Source: Candidatus Woesearchaeota archaeon (GTDB lineage Archaea; Nanobdellota; Nanobdellia; SCGC-AAA011-G17; GW2011-AR20). From it: DNA of 32,591 bases. The notes below the pieces were generated by a model. It did no database searches. It saw only the letters and a list, made by a program, of their open reading frames with translations, and was not told the origin of the DNA. Every line of letters begins with the position of its first letter. Position 1 is the first letter of the stretch. Location: positions 1 to 32,591 of the forward strand of contig JAGVZQ010000011.1 in assembly GCA_018302465.1 (NCBI GenBank), in the 5' to 3' direction. Positions 9,034 through 17,935 of the stretch are shown piece after piece. The position numbers were made by a program, and so were the translations under genes.

Positions 9034-9303
9034 ATGGGAAAGAAATTATCAAAATCAGAATATAAGAAAATAAAAGGACAAATAATCAAAAAGCTATATT
9101 ATAAAAAAGCTTTCAGTAAAGGGCATCTTCTTTATGAAAGATTAACTTCTGGTATCCCCCCGCATCTAAAAGGTTTTGTGAATGAAGTTCTAAATGATTT
9201 AATTAAAGAAGAATTAGTTATTTATTATGGAAAAACAAAATATGGAGATGCTTATCAGTTAAATGTTAAAAAGTTAAGAGAGATTATAGAAATTATCGGT
9301 TAA
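9034..9303 (+). CDS. Small winged-helix-like protein
   Basis: 89-aa ORF, helix-rich, Lys-rich. Confidence 0.45.
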   Translation: MGKKLSKSEYKKIKGQIIKKLYYKKAFSKGHLLYERLTSGIPPHLKGFVNEVLNDLIKEELVIYYGKTKYGDAYQLNVKKLREIIEIIG

Positions 9304-9472
9304 AATAAACAAGTTAGTCTTTACAACTATTGTAATCCAGTAAATTTAAAAAGTTGCTAACGCAACAGAATTCTCATATTTTGCGGGAGTGCCGCAGAAT
9401 AAAGATTTCTTGAAGCGTTAATCGCAACAAAAACATTATTAAACTGGTTACGCATTGGATTTCTTATGTTGT

Positions 9473-9587
9473 GCGGGGATGCCGGAGCGGTCAAACGGGA
9501 CAGAAATCAACAATTGTCCAACCTCAAGAACGCTCTAAGAAAGCTGTTGGCTTAGTGCCTTCGTAGGTTCGAATCCTACTCCCCGCA
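9473..9587 (+). tRNA. tRNA-Leu(CAA) with two introns: 9504-9521 (18 nt, 30/31) and 9529-9541 (13 nt, 37/38)
   Basis: Acceptor GCGGGGA/TCCCCGC+A; T-arm GTAGG-TTCGAAT-CCTAC; long variable arm TGGCTTAGTGCCTTC; spliced anticodon arm ACAGC-CTCAAGA-GCTGT. Confidence 0.85.
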
Positions 9588-9630
9588 TACAAAAACATAC
9601 TTTTTTATTTATATCGTAGTTAGTAAAAAC

Positions 9631-9987
9631 ATGCATCAAATAATACAATACATAGACTTTCCAGGTAGATATCAAAGAAGAACTCTTGTAGCAATAGCAC
9701 AATCTAGTGGAGTCTCAGATTTAATTGCAACTTTTTTAAAAGAGAATGCAAGGAGAGTAGGTGATAACATTTACCACTTATGGGATTCTTCAGTTAGATA
9801 TAGAATAGATTCACAAGATGAATTAGAGTCTAACATAGCACTAGACTTTACTACTAGAACACACAGAGGATTAAGAGAAAGTATGGGTATAGTATTAGCT
9901 GCTTTCCCAGATACTTTCCAGGAATATGCAAGCATGCCCGACCCATTACTTCAGATTAGGGTTGGAATACTGGCAGGACAACCATGA
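9631..9987 (+). CDS. Hypothetical protein
   Basis: 118-aa ORF with TATA-like upstream sequence; overlaps next ORF by 4 nt. Confidence 0.5.
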   Translation: MHQIIQYIDFPGRYQRRTLVAIAQSSGVSDLIATFLKENARRVGDNIYHLWDSSVRYRIDSQDELESNIALDFTTRTHRGLRESMGIVLAAFPDTFQEYASMPDPLLQIRVGILAGQP

Positions 9988-10544
9988 AAGATTTCTTTAA
10001 AAAAATAAAATCTCTGAAAAGAGGCCCTGCAATAATGAAGGAAAAAGACATAGGGGCTATTCTAGCAAACGTAGACATAGACAGAAACTCAGTAGTTTTA
10101 GATGCAGGCTCTGGAACTGGTTTAATGACTATTTATTTAGCAAAATTTGTTAAAAAAGTTTACAGTTATGATTCAAACAAGGAGTTCTTAACAATAACAA
10201 AAGAAAATTCAAAATATCTCAATCTAAAAAATATAGTTTTTAAAAATAAAGATATAACAAAAGAAATAGAAGAAAAAGACTTGGATTTCATAAACTTGGA
10301 TATGAAAGATCCGCAAAAAGCATTAAAAAATGCAAAAAAAGCTCTAAAAGAGCAAGGATATCTCTCTGCTTACTTGCCAAATATAACTCAGGTTATAGAG
10401 TTCTGCAATAGTCTAAATGGCTTTAGATTAATCAAAGTTTTTGAAATAATAGAACGCCCTTGGATTATAAACAACCAGATAGCAAGGCCAGAGAACATGA
10501 TTCTAGGCCATACAGCATTTATAGTTATCCTACAAAAGGCCTAA
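9984..10544 (+). CDS. tRNA (adenine-N1)-methyltransferase TrmI-like
   Basis: VLDAGSGTGLMTIYLA and RPENMILGHTAFI motifs. Confidence 0.85.
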   Translation: MKDFFKKIKSLKRGPAIMKEKDIGAILANVDIDRNSVVLDAGSGTGLMTIYLAKFVKKVYSYDSNKEFLTITKENSKYLNLKNIVFKNKDITKEIEEKDLDFINLDMKDPQKALKNAKKALKEQGYLSAYLPNITQVIEFCNSLNGFRLIKVFEIIERPWIINNQIARPENMILGHTAFIVILQKA

Positions 10545-10605
10545 TTTTGTTATCACTCAGTAATTTCACTAAGATTTAAATATCTGTGCAATATAGAGTT
10601 AACTT

Positions 10606-11277
10606 ATGGAAGGGGATTATAAAAAGATAGTACCAGCTTTGATTAAAAAGGGGATAGATAATATTAATCTGTCTATGTTCTCTGAAGATGTAAGGAAGAA
10701 GCTACTAAATGCAGCAGGAGATGAATATTTCAAGAAAGGACTAATGCCTGAAGCAATAAAAGCTTTTTCTATGGCTCAAAACGGTCCAAAACTCATTGAA
10801 GTAGGGGATTACTTCATAGGCATTGAAATGTATCATAAAGCTATAGATTCCTATAAGCTTGCAAATAATAAGCAAAAATTAATGAAAGTAGGAGAAAAAG
10901 CATTAAAAGAAGGGAAAATAAGCGAAGCAATAAAGGCATTCAAGATATGTGAAGATACTGAAAAATTAAAGGAAGTAGGAGAGTACTGCTTCAAATCTGA
11001 AAAATTCAGGTTCGCACTGGAAATATATGATGCTCTTGGCAATAAAGATAAAATAAACCTAATTGGAGATTTATTCCTGGAAAGAAACCAGTTGGAAGAT
11101 GCTGCGCAAGCTTATGAATTATCAGGAAACAAAGATAGGCTTAATAAACTAGGAGATGCATTATTCAAGGAAGGAATAGTTCCAGCAGCTTTAAAATGCT
11201 ATGAAGCATCCGAAAACGAAACAATGGTGAAATTTATCAAGGAAAATTTCGAAAAAGAGGACAGAATATATATTTAA
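10606..11277 (+). CDS. Tandem helical-repeat (TPR-like) protein
   Basis: Repeats of the form G(D/E)xxxxxxxxxxAIxAFxxxxxxxKLxxVGE. Confidence 0.6.
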   Translation: MEGDYKKIVPALIKKGIDNINLSMFSEDVRKKLLNAAGDEYFKKGLMPEAIKAFSMAQNGPKLIEVGDYFIGIEMYHKAIDSYKLANNKQKLMKVGEKALKEGKISEAIKAFKICEDTEKLKEVGEYCFKSEKFRFALEIYDALGNKDKINLIGDLFLERNQLEDAAQAYELSGNKDRLNKLGDALFKEGIVPAALKCYEASENETMVKFIKENFEKEDRIYI

Positions 11278-11278
11278 G

Positions 11279-11629
11279 ATGGGAACTAATAGCTCCTGGG
11301 ATCTAACCGGAAGAAAGCCTAAAAAAACACCTAAAGAATTCTCTTCTTATGAAATAGACAATTTATTTGAAGCCCCTATTGAAAAGACTCTAATAACAAA
11401 AAAAAATGAACAAATTCAGAAAATAGAGCAGGTAATAACAAGGATAAATGAAATAGAAAGAAAGATGCAGAAAGGAGAAAACTATTTTAGCTTATATTAT
11501 GACATGCAAAAACAAGCAAGTAAATTTCTCGAGCTTTTTAATGAACTTGAAGGCACAAAAATTTTAATAGATGAAGCTTCTTATAAAAGAATATTAGCAG
11601 CTAAGGAAAAATTAGAAAGAGTTCTTTAA
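11279..11629 (+). CDS. Coiled-coil hypothetical protein
   Basis: ORF immediately follows the previous stop. Confidence 0.5.
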   Translation: MGTNSSWDLTGRKPKKTPKEFSSYEIDNLFEAPIEKTLITKKNEQIQKIEQVITRINEIERKMQKGENYFSLYYDMQKQASKFLELFNELEGTKILIDEASYKRILAAKEKLERVL

Positions 11630-11657
11630 ACCCAAACTTTTAAAAACCTCAAAATTC

Positions 11658-11701
11658 AAGTCAGATAAGTAAAACCTTCTATTTTCTCACTTATCTGACT
11701 T
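11658..11701. promoter_or_regulatory. Perfect 13-bp inverted repeat AAGTCAGATAAGT / ACTTATCTGACTT abutting a TATA-like box
   Basis: Arms 11658-11670 and 11689-11701, 18-nt spacer, followed by TATATAAAAAG. Confidence 0.75.
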
Positions 11702-11741
11702 ATATAAAAAGTCAAATTAGGAGTATATAAAATTAACGAAA

Positions 11742-13553
11742 ATGAAAAATATAAAGAAATTAGTGCCAGATACAAGTATAATAATTGAAAATTTAGTAAG
11801 TAAAAAAATCACTGAAAAAGAATTCAAAGTAGAAGAGGTAATAATACATGAAGCAGTTCTCTCAGAATTAGAGCACCAGGCAAATGTAGGAAGAGAAATA
11901 GGCTATTTAGGTTTAGAAGAAATAAAAAAATTACAAGAATTATCTAAAAAAAATAAATTCAAACTCTCATTCTCAGGCAGAAGACCAGTTGTTTCTGAAA
12001 TAAGACATGCTTCTTTAGGTGAAGTAGATGCTTTAATCAGGGATTTAGCTTCAGAATTAAAAGCAACTTTAATCACAGGAGATAAAGTCCAGTCTAAAGT
12101 AGCAGAAGCAAAAGGCATGGATGTTATCTACATACAACCAACAATACAAAGAAAAGAACTAACAGTTGATAAATACTTTGATAACACAACAATGTCTGTT
12201 CATATAAGAGAAAACACAATACCTTATGCTAAACGAGGTCTTCCAGGTTCATGGAAAGTAGTCCAATTAGAAACTGATGTAATCTCACAAGAATCAGTCC
12301 AGAACATAGCAAAAGAAATAGTTGAAGATGCAAAACTAAGTTCTCAGGGTTTTATTGAATCTGAAAGAAGAGGCTCTACAATAATTCAGTTAGGAAATTA
12401 CAGGATTTTAATTACAAGGCCCCCATTTTCAGATGGCTGGGAAATAACAATTGTAAAGCCGATTAAAAAAACTACATTAGATGATTACAATCTAAATGAA
12501 AAATTATTAAATAGAATAAAAAATCAGGCAGAAGGAATTTTAATTGCAGGAAGTCCAGGCCACGGGAAATCAACATTCGCAGCTGCTTTAGCTAACTTCT
12601 ATTCATCTTTAGGAAAAACAGTAAAGACAGTTGAAAACCCAAGAGATTTGCAAGTTGATGAAACAGTAACACAATATTCTATAGGCCATGGAAGACCAGA
12701 AGAAATCAGAGATACATTATTGTTAAGCAGACCAGATTATACTATGTATGACGAGATGAGAAACATTGAAGATTTTAAATTATTTGCAGATTTAAGATTA
12801 GCTGGAATTGGTTTAGCCGGAGTCGTTCATGCCACAAAAGCAGTAGATGCTATCCAAAGATTTATTGGAAAAATGGAGCTAGGTGTTATACCTCAAGTTA
12901 TAGACACAGTTCTATTCATTCAAGGTGGAAAAGTTCAAAATGTTCTAAGTCTAAACATGATAGTTAAAGTCCCTACAGGCATGACAGAAGAGGATCTAGC
13001 AAGGCCAATAGTTGAAATAAAAGATTTTGAAACAGGCAAATTAAAATATGAAGTCTATAGTTACGGAGAGGAAACAGTAGTTATTCCTGTAGAAGAGATG
13101 AAAACTAAGGACCCTATGAAAGAATTAGCTTCAAGGCAGATAGAAAAAGAATTCTCAAACTTTGTAACAGAAATAAAAGCAGAAATAACAGGAAACAGAT
13201 CTGTTACAATCTATGTTCCAGAAGACGAAATAGCAAGAGTTATTGGTAAAGATGGAGAAACAATAAAAAAATTAGAAAAAAAGATTGGATTAAACATAAA
13301 CGTAGAATCCCTTAATCATGAAGAAGAGAAAAGAGAAATAAGCTTTGAAACAGGGGAATCAAAAAAATGCGTCTGTTTCTTTGTAGATCCAAGATTCAGG
13401 GGAAGGACAGCAGATATCCATGCAGATGAAGTTTACTTATTTAGTTCAATAATTGGGAAAAATGGAGACATTAATGTAAACAAGAAAAGTAAACTTGGAA
13501 ATAACTTATTGAAAATATTAAACAATAAAAGACCAGTAAAGATGTTTATATAA
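11742..13553 (+). CDS. PINc/VapC-type ATPase: PIN domain, PilT/VirB11-like ATPase, KH domain
   Basis: LVPDTSIIIENL; Walker A AGSPGHGKST; KH motif IARVIGKDGETIKKLEKKIG. Confidence 0.9.
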   Translation: MKNIKKLVPDTSIIIENLVSKKITEKEFKVEEVIIHEAVLSELEHQANVGREIGYLGLEEIKKLQELSKKNKFKLSFSGRRPVVSEIRHASLGEVDALIRDLASELKATLITGDKVQSKVAEAKGMDVIYIQPTIQRKELTVDKYFDNTTMSVHIRENTIPYAKRGLPGSWKVVQLETDVISQESVQNIAKEIVEDAKLSSQGFIESERRGSTIIQLGNYRILITRPPFSDGWEITIVKPIKKTTLDDYNLNEKLLNRIKNQAEGILIAGSPGHGKSTFAAALANFYSSLGKTVKTVENPRDLQVDETVTQYSIGHGRPEEIRDTLLLSRPDYTMYDEMRNIEDFKLFADLRLAGIGLAGVVHATKAVDAIQRFIGKMELGVIPQVIDTVLFIQGGKVQNVLSLNMIVKVPTGMTEEDLARPIVEIKDFETGKLKYEVYSYGEETVVIPVEEMKTKDPMKELASRQIEKEFSNFVTEIKAEITGNRSVTIYVPEDEIARVIGKDGETIKKLEKKIGLNINVESLNHEEEKREISFETGESKKCVCFFVDPRFRGRTADIHADEVYLFSSIIGKNGDINVNKKSKLGNNLLKILNNKRPVKMFI

Positions 13554-13686
13554 GATGCAGCCCATACTTAAAAAATAAATATGCAAGAAGTATTATTAAA
13601 GCTATAACCACTAAATGAATCACTCTTTTCAAAATAGCAAAAATAACAAGTATTACAATTAAAGCTATTAAAATATAATCTATCAT
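13546..13686 (-). CDS. Small membrane protein (46 aa) MIDYILIALIVILVIFAILKRVIHLVVIALIILLAYLFFKYGLHLI
   Basis: Complete ATG-to-TAA ORF with two TM segments, below the ORF-track length cutoff. Confidence 0.55.
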   Translation of the reverse strand: MIDYILIALIVILVIFAILKRVIHLVVIALIILLAYLFFKYGLHLI

Positions 13687-13745
13687 AATTAAATATTGTT
13701 CTAAAAGTTATAAAAGGTTTTCCGTTTAGAAAAGTTTAAATATAA

Positions 13746-13761
13746 GTAAGATTGTTCTTAC
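13746..13761. promoter_or_regulatory. Candidate AbrB operator, inverted repeat GTAAGA-ttgt-TCTTAC
   Basis: Lies between TATA-like TTTAAATATA and the AbrB ATG (13772). Confidence 0.6.
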
Positions 13762-13771
13762 CTAGATAAAA

Positions 13772-14038
13772 ATGGAAATTGCTATAACTAAACTAAGTTC
13801 TAAAGGACAAGTTGTAATACCTAGAGAAATGAGAAAAGACATTAAAGAAGGAGAGAAACTAATCATTATCAAGGAAGGAAATAGTATGATAATGAAAAAA
13901 GCCAGTAAATTAGACAAACAATTAAAAGAAGATTTAGAATTTGCCAGAAGAACTGAAGAAGCTTGGAAAAGATACGAAAACGGCAAATTCAAAAGCATGG
14001 ACGCTAAAGATTTCTTAAAAGAACTTAAAAAATGGTAA
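13772..14038 (+). CDS. AbrB/SpoVT-family antitoxin
   Basis: ITKLSSKGQVVIPREMRKDIKEGEKLIII. Confidence 0.9.
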   Translation: MEIAITKLSSKGQVVIPREMRKDIKEGEKLIIIKEGNSMIMKKASKLDKQLKEDLEFARRTEEAWKRYENGKFKSMDAKDFLKELKKW

Positions 14039-14280
14039 CTGTTGATTTTGAAGCTCCATTCAAGCAGAGAATGAAAAAAGTTAAAGATATCGGTACAAAA
14101 AATAAAATAAAAAAACAAATTGATAAAATAATTAATAACCCAGAAATTGGAAAACCAATGAGATACAATAGAAAAGGCACGAGAGAGTTGTACATTTCTC
14201 CTTTTAGGTTATCATATATCTATTTGGATAAAGAGAACAAAATAGTTTTTCTAGATTTATATCATAAAGACGAGCAATAA
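14032..14280 (+). CDS. RelE/ParE-family toxin
   Basis: Overlaps the antitoxin; KIINNPEIGKPMRY...RELYISPFRLSYIYLDKENKIVFLDLYHKDEQ. Confidence 0.85.
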   Translation: MVTVDFEAPFKQRMKKVKDIGTKNKIKKQIDKIINNPEIGKPMRYNRKGTRELYISPFRLSYIYLDKENKIVFLDLYHKDEQ

Positions 14281-14325
14281 GTTTTCCATAATTCTTTTAA
14301 ACTTACTATTTAATGTTTTTAGTAT

Positions 14326-14400
14326 GCCCGGGTAGCTCAGCTTGGATAGAGCGAAGCACTCCTAATGCTTAGGCCGAGGGTTCGAATCCCTTCTCGGGCG
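14326..14400 (+). tRNA. tRNA-Arg(CCT), no intron
   Basis: Acceptor GCCCGGG/CTCGGGC; anticodon arm AAGCA-ctCCTaa-TGCTT; T-arm GAGGG-TTCGAAT-CCCTT. Confidence 0.95.
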
Positions 14401-14527
14401 GATATACCTTAAAACGACACCCTGCGTATTAACTTTATAAAACAAGTTAAAGTATATTTAGTAAGGTTTAAAAGGAGGTAAAAAGATATTATAGTAAATA
14501 AAAAAGAGTTCTGTGATACGTTAGAAA

Positions 14528-15025
14528 ATGGTAACTGTAACAGATGAAATTGAAAATGCAAGACGAAATGCATCAAGCTTAGCTCATGAGAATGTGAGAG
14601 AGTTTGCTGAAGTAGTCAGTAGACTATTGAAAGGAAGAGAGGTTAGAGAGCTATATTTTGAAAGAGAGAAAAGTTCAGAAGAATTGCCTCAAATTGTTAT
14701 AAAAGGACATTCAGACTTACCTCAAAAAGATGGCGAATTATGGGACAGTAATTATTTATTCCTAAAATTTAGTAGAATAGGAGAACATCTAATGCCTAAT
14801 GGAGAACCCAATATGGGCGGCATTCCAATAGACTTGGGAAGAGATTTGAGAGGAGATACCAAAACTTCATACGCTATTGTTAGCCAAGGTGGAAGAGACA
14901 TAGGGGTATATGTAAGAACACAAATCTATAGGATGATACCCTCAGGTGTAACTGAACATGGCGGACAAATCCTTAGAGAAGAAAGAAGTGGTACACTAGA
15001 ACGTGTATTTTTATTAGCCGATTAA
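14528..15025 (+). CDS. Hypothetical protein
   Basis: 165-aa intact ORF. Confidence 0.5.
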   Translation: MVTVTDEIENARRNASSLAHENVREFAEVVSRLLKGREVRELYFEREKSSEELPQIVIKGHSDLPQKDGELWDSNYLFLKFSRIGEHLMPNGEPNMGGIPIDLGRDLRGDTKTSYAIVSQGGRDIGVYVRTQIYRMIPSGVTEHGGQILREERSGTLERVFLLAD

Positions 15026-15124
15026 TAGCCTTCTGAGAATGTATTATGTTTAATTTAATTTTCACTAAAAGGATTTAGGGGCAAAAAAGAACAATTTATA
15101 AGTAAATTAATCATTTTCAAACAT

Positions 15125-15370
15125 ATGAGAACCAAAGATGGATCAACTCATAGGATATGGTATGATGAACCAACAATTTGGGCTAAAGAACAAAATTCAC
15201 GTGTTGAAAAAGAATGTAAATTTTTAGATAAATTATTCAAAAAATATAAGGTTAAAAAAGTATTAGATGTTGGTTCTGGAGTGGGTTCTCATTGTGGAAG
15301 GTTAAAAGAATTATTATTGTGGGGTGGTCATTTTATTCCACAATCTACAGAAAATGCTACAAAGCCTTAA
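15125..15370 (+). pseudogene. Truncated class I SAM-dependent methyltransferase (ends shortly after motif I)
   Basis: KKVLDVGSGVGSHCGRLKEL followed by the unrelated tail LLWGGHFIPQSTENATKP*. Confidence 0.6.
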
Positions 15371-15426
15371 TTTTTTTGGGCATTTAAATCAATAATTTTA
15401 AAAAATTAATCCATATAATATTTGTT

Positions 15427-15576
15427 ATGCCAGAAAATCCATTTGAACTTATAATGTATTTATTTCTAATAGCCTTAGCTTTAGGAATATTATTCTCATT
15501 AAAATCATTAAGCTCATTGCATTTGATAATAGTCTTAATTCTATTCATAACATTAACAGTATACTTCACAAAATAA
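15427..15576 (+). CDS. Small membrane protein (49 aa) MPENPFELIMYLFLIALALGILFSLKSLSSLHLIIVLILFITLTVYFTK
   Basis: Complete ORF with two TM segments, below the ORF-track cutoff. Confidence 0.55.
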   Translation: MPENPFELIMYLFLIALALGILFSLKSLSSLHLIIVLILFITLTVYFTK

Positions 15577-15619
15577 TCCCCATAGTAACCCTTTTAATAA
15601 TATCTTTCTTAACAAAAAT

Positions 15620-16105
15620 ATGGGTGTTATAATAAATTCAAAAGAGGAATTAAAAGAGATAGTTGATTCTCTAAAGTCTCAAAATAAAGTAGTAGTAACC
15701 ACAAATGGAGTATTTGATATTCTTCATGTAGGGCACTTAAGGATCCTAAAAAAAGCAAAAGAGCTTGGAGATTCTCTGGTTGTTTTATTAAATTCAGATT
15801 CCTCAGTTAAAAGATACAAAGGGGATAAAAGACCTATACATACAGAGCAGGAAAGAGCAGAAACTTTGTCTCATTTAAATTCTGTAGATTATATAATTAT
15901 ATTTTCAGAAGATAAACCCATAAAATTACTAAAATATTTAAAACCAAATATACACACAAAAGGAGGAACTTTCATTCCAGAAAGGATAAAAGAAGAAAAA
16001 GAACTTTTAGAATCTTGGGGTGGTCAATTTAAAACATTAGAATTAGAAGAAGGATATTCCACAACAGATATTATCAGGAGGGTATTGGAAGTTTATAAAG
16101 AATAA
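15620..16105 (+). CDS. RfaE domain II/HldE-C-like nucleotidyltransferase
   Basis: TTNGVFDILHVGHLRILKKAKELGD...LLNSDSSVKRYKGDKRPI...GYSTTDIIRR. Confidence 0.85.
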   Translation: MGVIINSKEELKEIVDSLKSQNKVVVTTNGVFDILHVGHLRILKKAKELGDSLVVLLNSDSSVKRYKGDKRPIHTEQERAETLSHLNSVDYIIIFSEDKPIKLLKYLKPNIHTKGGTFIPERIKEEKELLESWGGQFKTLELEEGYSTTDIIRRVLEVYKE

Positions 16106-16174
16106 AAGCGAGGTATGACATATATTAAACTTTAATCCTAAACTTTTTTATATCTTTACATTATCCTTTAATCT

Positions 16175-16480
16175 ATGACATTCATAAAAGTTGCATCTAA
16201 ATCCGAAATAAAAGAAGGACAGATGAAGAAAGTAGAAATACAAGATAAAGAAATACTATTAGTTAATGTAAAAGGAAAAATATATGCTATAGAAAACAAA
16301 TGCGGAGGTCCTTTAAATGAAGGAACATTAGAAAACAATAAAATAACTTGCCCATGGCATAGAGCTCAATACGATGTTACAACTGGAGAAGCAACAGAAA
16401 ATTCAGCAATTCCAGGTTTACAACAAAATAAATTTGAGGTTAAAATAGAAAAAGAAAATGTTTTAGTAAATTTAGGATAG
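16175..16480 (+). CDS. Rieske-type ferredoxin-like protein lacking the first ligand His (C-GGPL instead of CxHxGGPL)
   Basis: AIENKCGGPLNEGTLENNKITCPWHRAQYDVTTGEA. Confidence 0.85.
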   Translation: MTFIKVASKSEIKEGQMKKVEIQDKEILLVNVKGKIYAIENKCGGPLNEGTLENNKITCPWHRAQYDVTTGEATENSAIPGLQQNKFEVKIEKENVLVNLG

Positions 16481-16511
16481 TATTATAAACTTTTTTAACT
16501 AACAAGACAAT

Positions 16512-16880
16512 ATGGCACCATCATATAAAGAATTACATCATCAGAAAGTAAGTCAGGGTTACATACCAAGAGGACCTTATTCTCTTTCAGAGTTAGTTAA
16601 GGAAGATGAAGGGTTGGGCATAATAATTAATTCCTTTCAAGTTCATGGAACAAAGATTGGCAGAATTGAAATAATTTCTGGAGGACTTGTTGATGCAGAT
16701 ATGGAAGATCTCCCTGCTCTTTATATGGTTTATATCTTGCCAAGATCGAGGGAATCACAACCTAGTGAAGAAAGAAGAACAGCAGATGTGGAGACTGTTT
16801 CATTAGTAGAATCCTCTCCAGTGTTTGGTCATAGAAGAAGAGCTGAAAGAAATATTCCACCAATGCTATTAAAACTATAG
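16512..16880 (+). CDS. Hypothetical protein
   Basis: 122-aa ORF. Confidence 0.45.
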   Translation: MAPSYKELHHQKVSQGYIPRGPYSLSELVKEDEGLGIIINSFQVHGTKIGRIEIISGGLVDADMEDLPALYMVYILPRSRESQPSEERRTADVETVSLVESSPVFGHRRRAERNIPPMLLKL

Positions 16881-16915
16881 CAAACTATTTAAACAACTTC
16901 TAGCAATATAATAAA

Positions 16916-17323
16916 ATGCCAAATTTACTAGCAGTTTTAGTTGTAGCGATTATTTCTATGGTCATAGGTGCTTTATGGTATTCTCCTTTGTTGTTTGGAA
17001 ATTTATGGATGAAATTAATGAAGATTACAAAAGCAGATATAGAAAAAGCTAAGAAAAAAAGTATGACTGGAAATTACATTGCAAGTTTTATCGCTATTTT
17101 GATATTATCTTATGTTTTATCTTTCGTAATCGGATTTGTAGGTTTTAATAGTATTAGTGGAGGAATCCTTCTTGCTTTGCTATTATGGTTAGGATTTATA
17201 GCTACAACATTTTTAAATTCTGTTTTATGGGAGAACAAATCAGTTAAACTATACTTAATCAATATTTTGCATTATTTAGTTGTTTTCTTAGTAGCAGCTA
17301 TAATTTTCTCACTTTGGGTTTAA
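16916..17323 (+). CDS. DUF1761-like membrane protein
   Basis: VIGALWYSPLLFGNLWMK and SVLWENKS plus TM pattern. Confidence 0.75.
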   Translation: MPNLLAVLVVAIISMVIGALWYSPLLFGNLWMKLMKITKADIEKAKKKSMTGNYIASFIAILILSYVLSFVIGFVGFNSISGGILLALLLWLGFIATTFLNSVLWENKSVKLYLINILHYLVVFLVAAIIFSLWV

Positions 17324-17883
17324 ATCTTTCCAACTAAATCTAACCCTGGTTTCAAAGTTCCTTTTCCAGGCATCCAGTTGGCAGGACAGGCTTGCTCTCC
17401 ATTCTCCCTGACGTATTGAACAGCTTTTAATTTTCTTATTATCTCATTTGCGCTTCTTCCAATAGAATTATCATGAGTATCAATAGCTTTCACAAAACCA
17501 TCAGGGTCTATAATAAAAGTAGCTCTCACAGAAATCCCATCATCTTTAATATATGTTCCATAATCCCTGCACATTTTTCCACTAGGATCAGCAATCATAG
17601 GGTATTTAACTTTTTTAATAGTTTCAGAGCTGTCATGCCATGCTTTATGCACCCAAAATGTATCTGTACTAATACTCAAAACTTCTGTATTTAACTCTTT
17701 AAGCTCTTCATACTTATCAGCAAACTCTCCTAATTCAGTAGGACAGACAAAAGTGAAATCTGCCGGATAAAACAATAATATAACCCATTTGCCTGCATAA
17801 TCATCTGATTTAATCCTTTTAACATCATCCTCTTGAAATGCCTGCACGCTAAAATACGGTGCCTTTTGATTTATTTTTACCAT
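17320..17883 (-). CDS. ahpC: Peroxiredoxin, AhpC type (2-Cys)
   Basis: FYPADFTFVCPTEL; resolving region GEQACPANW. Confidence 0.92.
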   Translation of the reverse strand: MVKINQKAPYFSVQAFQEDDVKRIKSDDYAGKWVILLFYPADFTFVCPTELGEFADKYEELKELNTEVLSISTDTFWVHKAWHDSSETIKKVKYPMIADPSGKMCRDYGTYIKDDGISVRATFIIDPDGFVKAIDTHDNSIGRSANEIIRKLKAVQYVRENGEQACPANWMPGKGTLKPGLDLVGKI

Positions 17884-17935
17884 AAACTAAATAAAAATAC
17901 AAAAACTATTTATTCTTTACTGAATTTCATTTATC

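Noticed and set aside
9525-9545. Possible CTA (amber suppressor) anticodon within CTCTAAG of the tRNA-Leu gene
   Set aside because: The segment lies in the predicted intron; the CTCAAGA loop with ACAGC/GCTGT stem and type II variable arm fits tRNA-Leu(CAA) better.
13762-14118. Minus-strand 118-aa ORF over AbrB-RelE
   Set aside because: Fully antisense to two well-supported overlapping genes; composition typical of a shadow ORF.
14429-14450. Inverted repeat TTAACTT-tataaaac-AAGTTAA around a TATA-like box
   Set aside because: Only 7 AT-rich pairs in an AT-rich region; likely enough by chance that I do not claim function.
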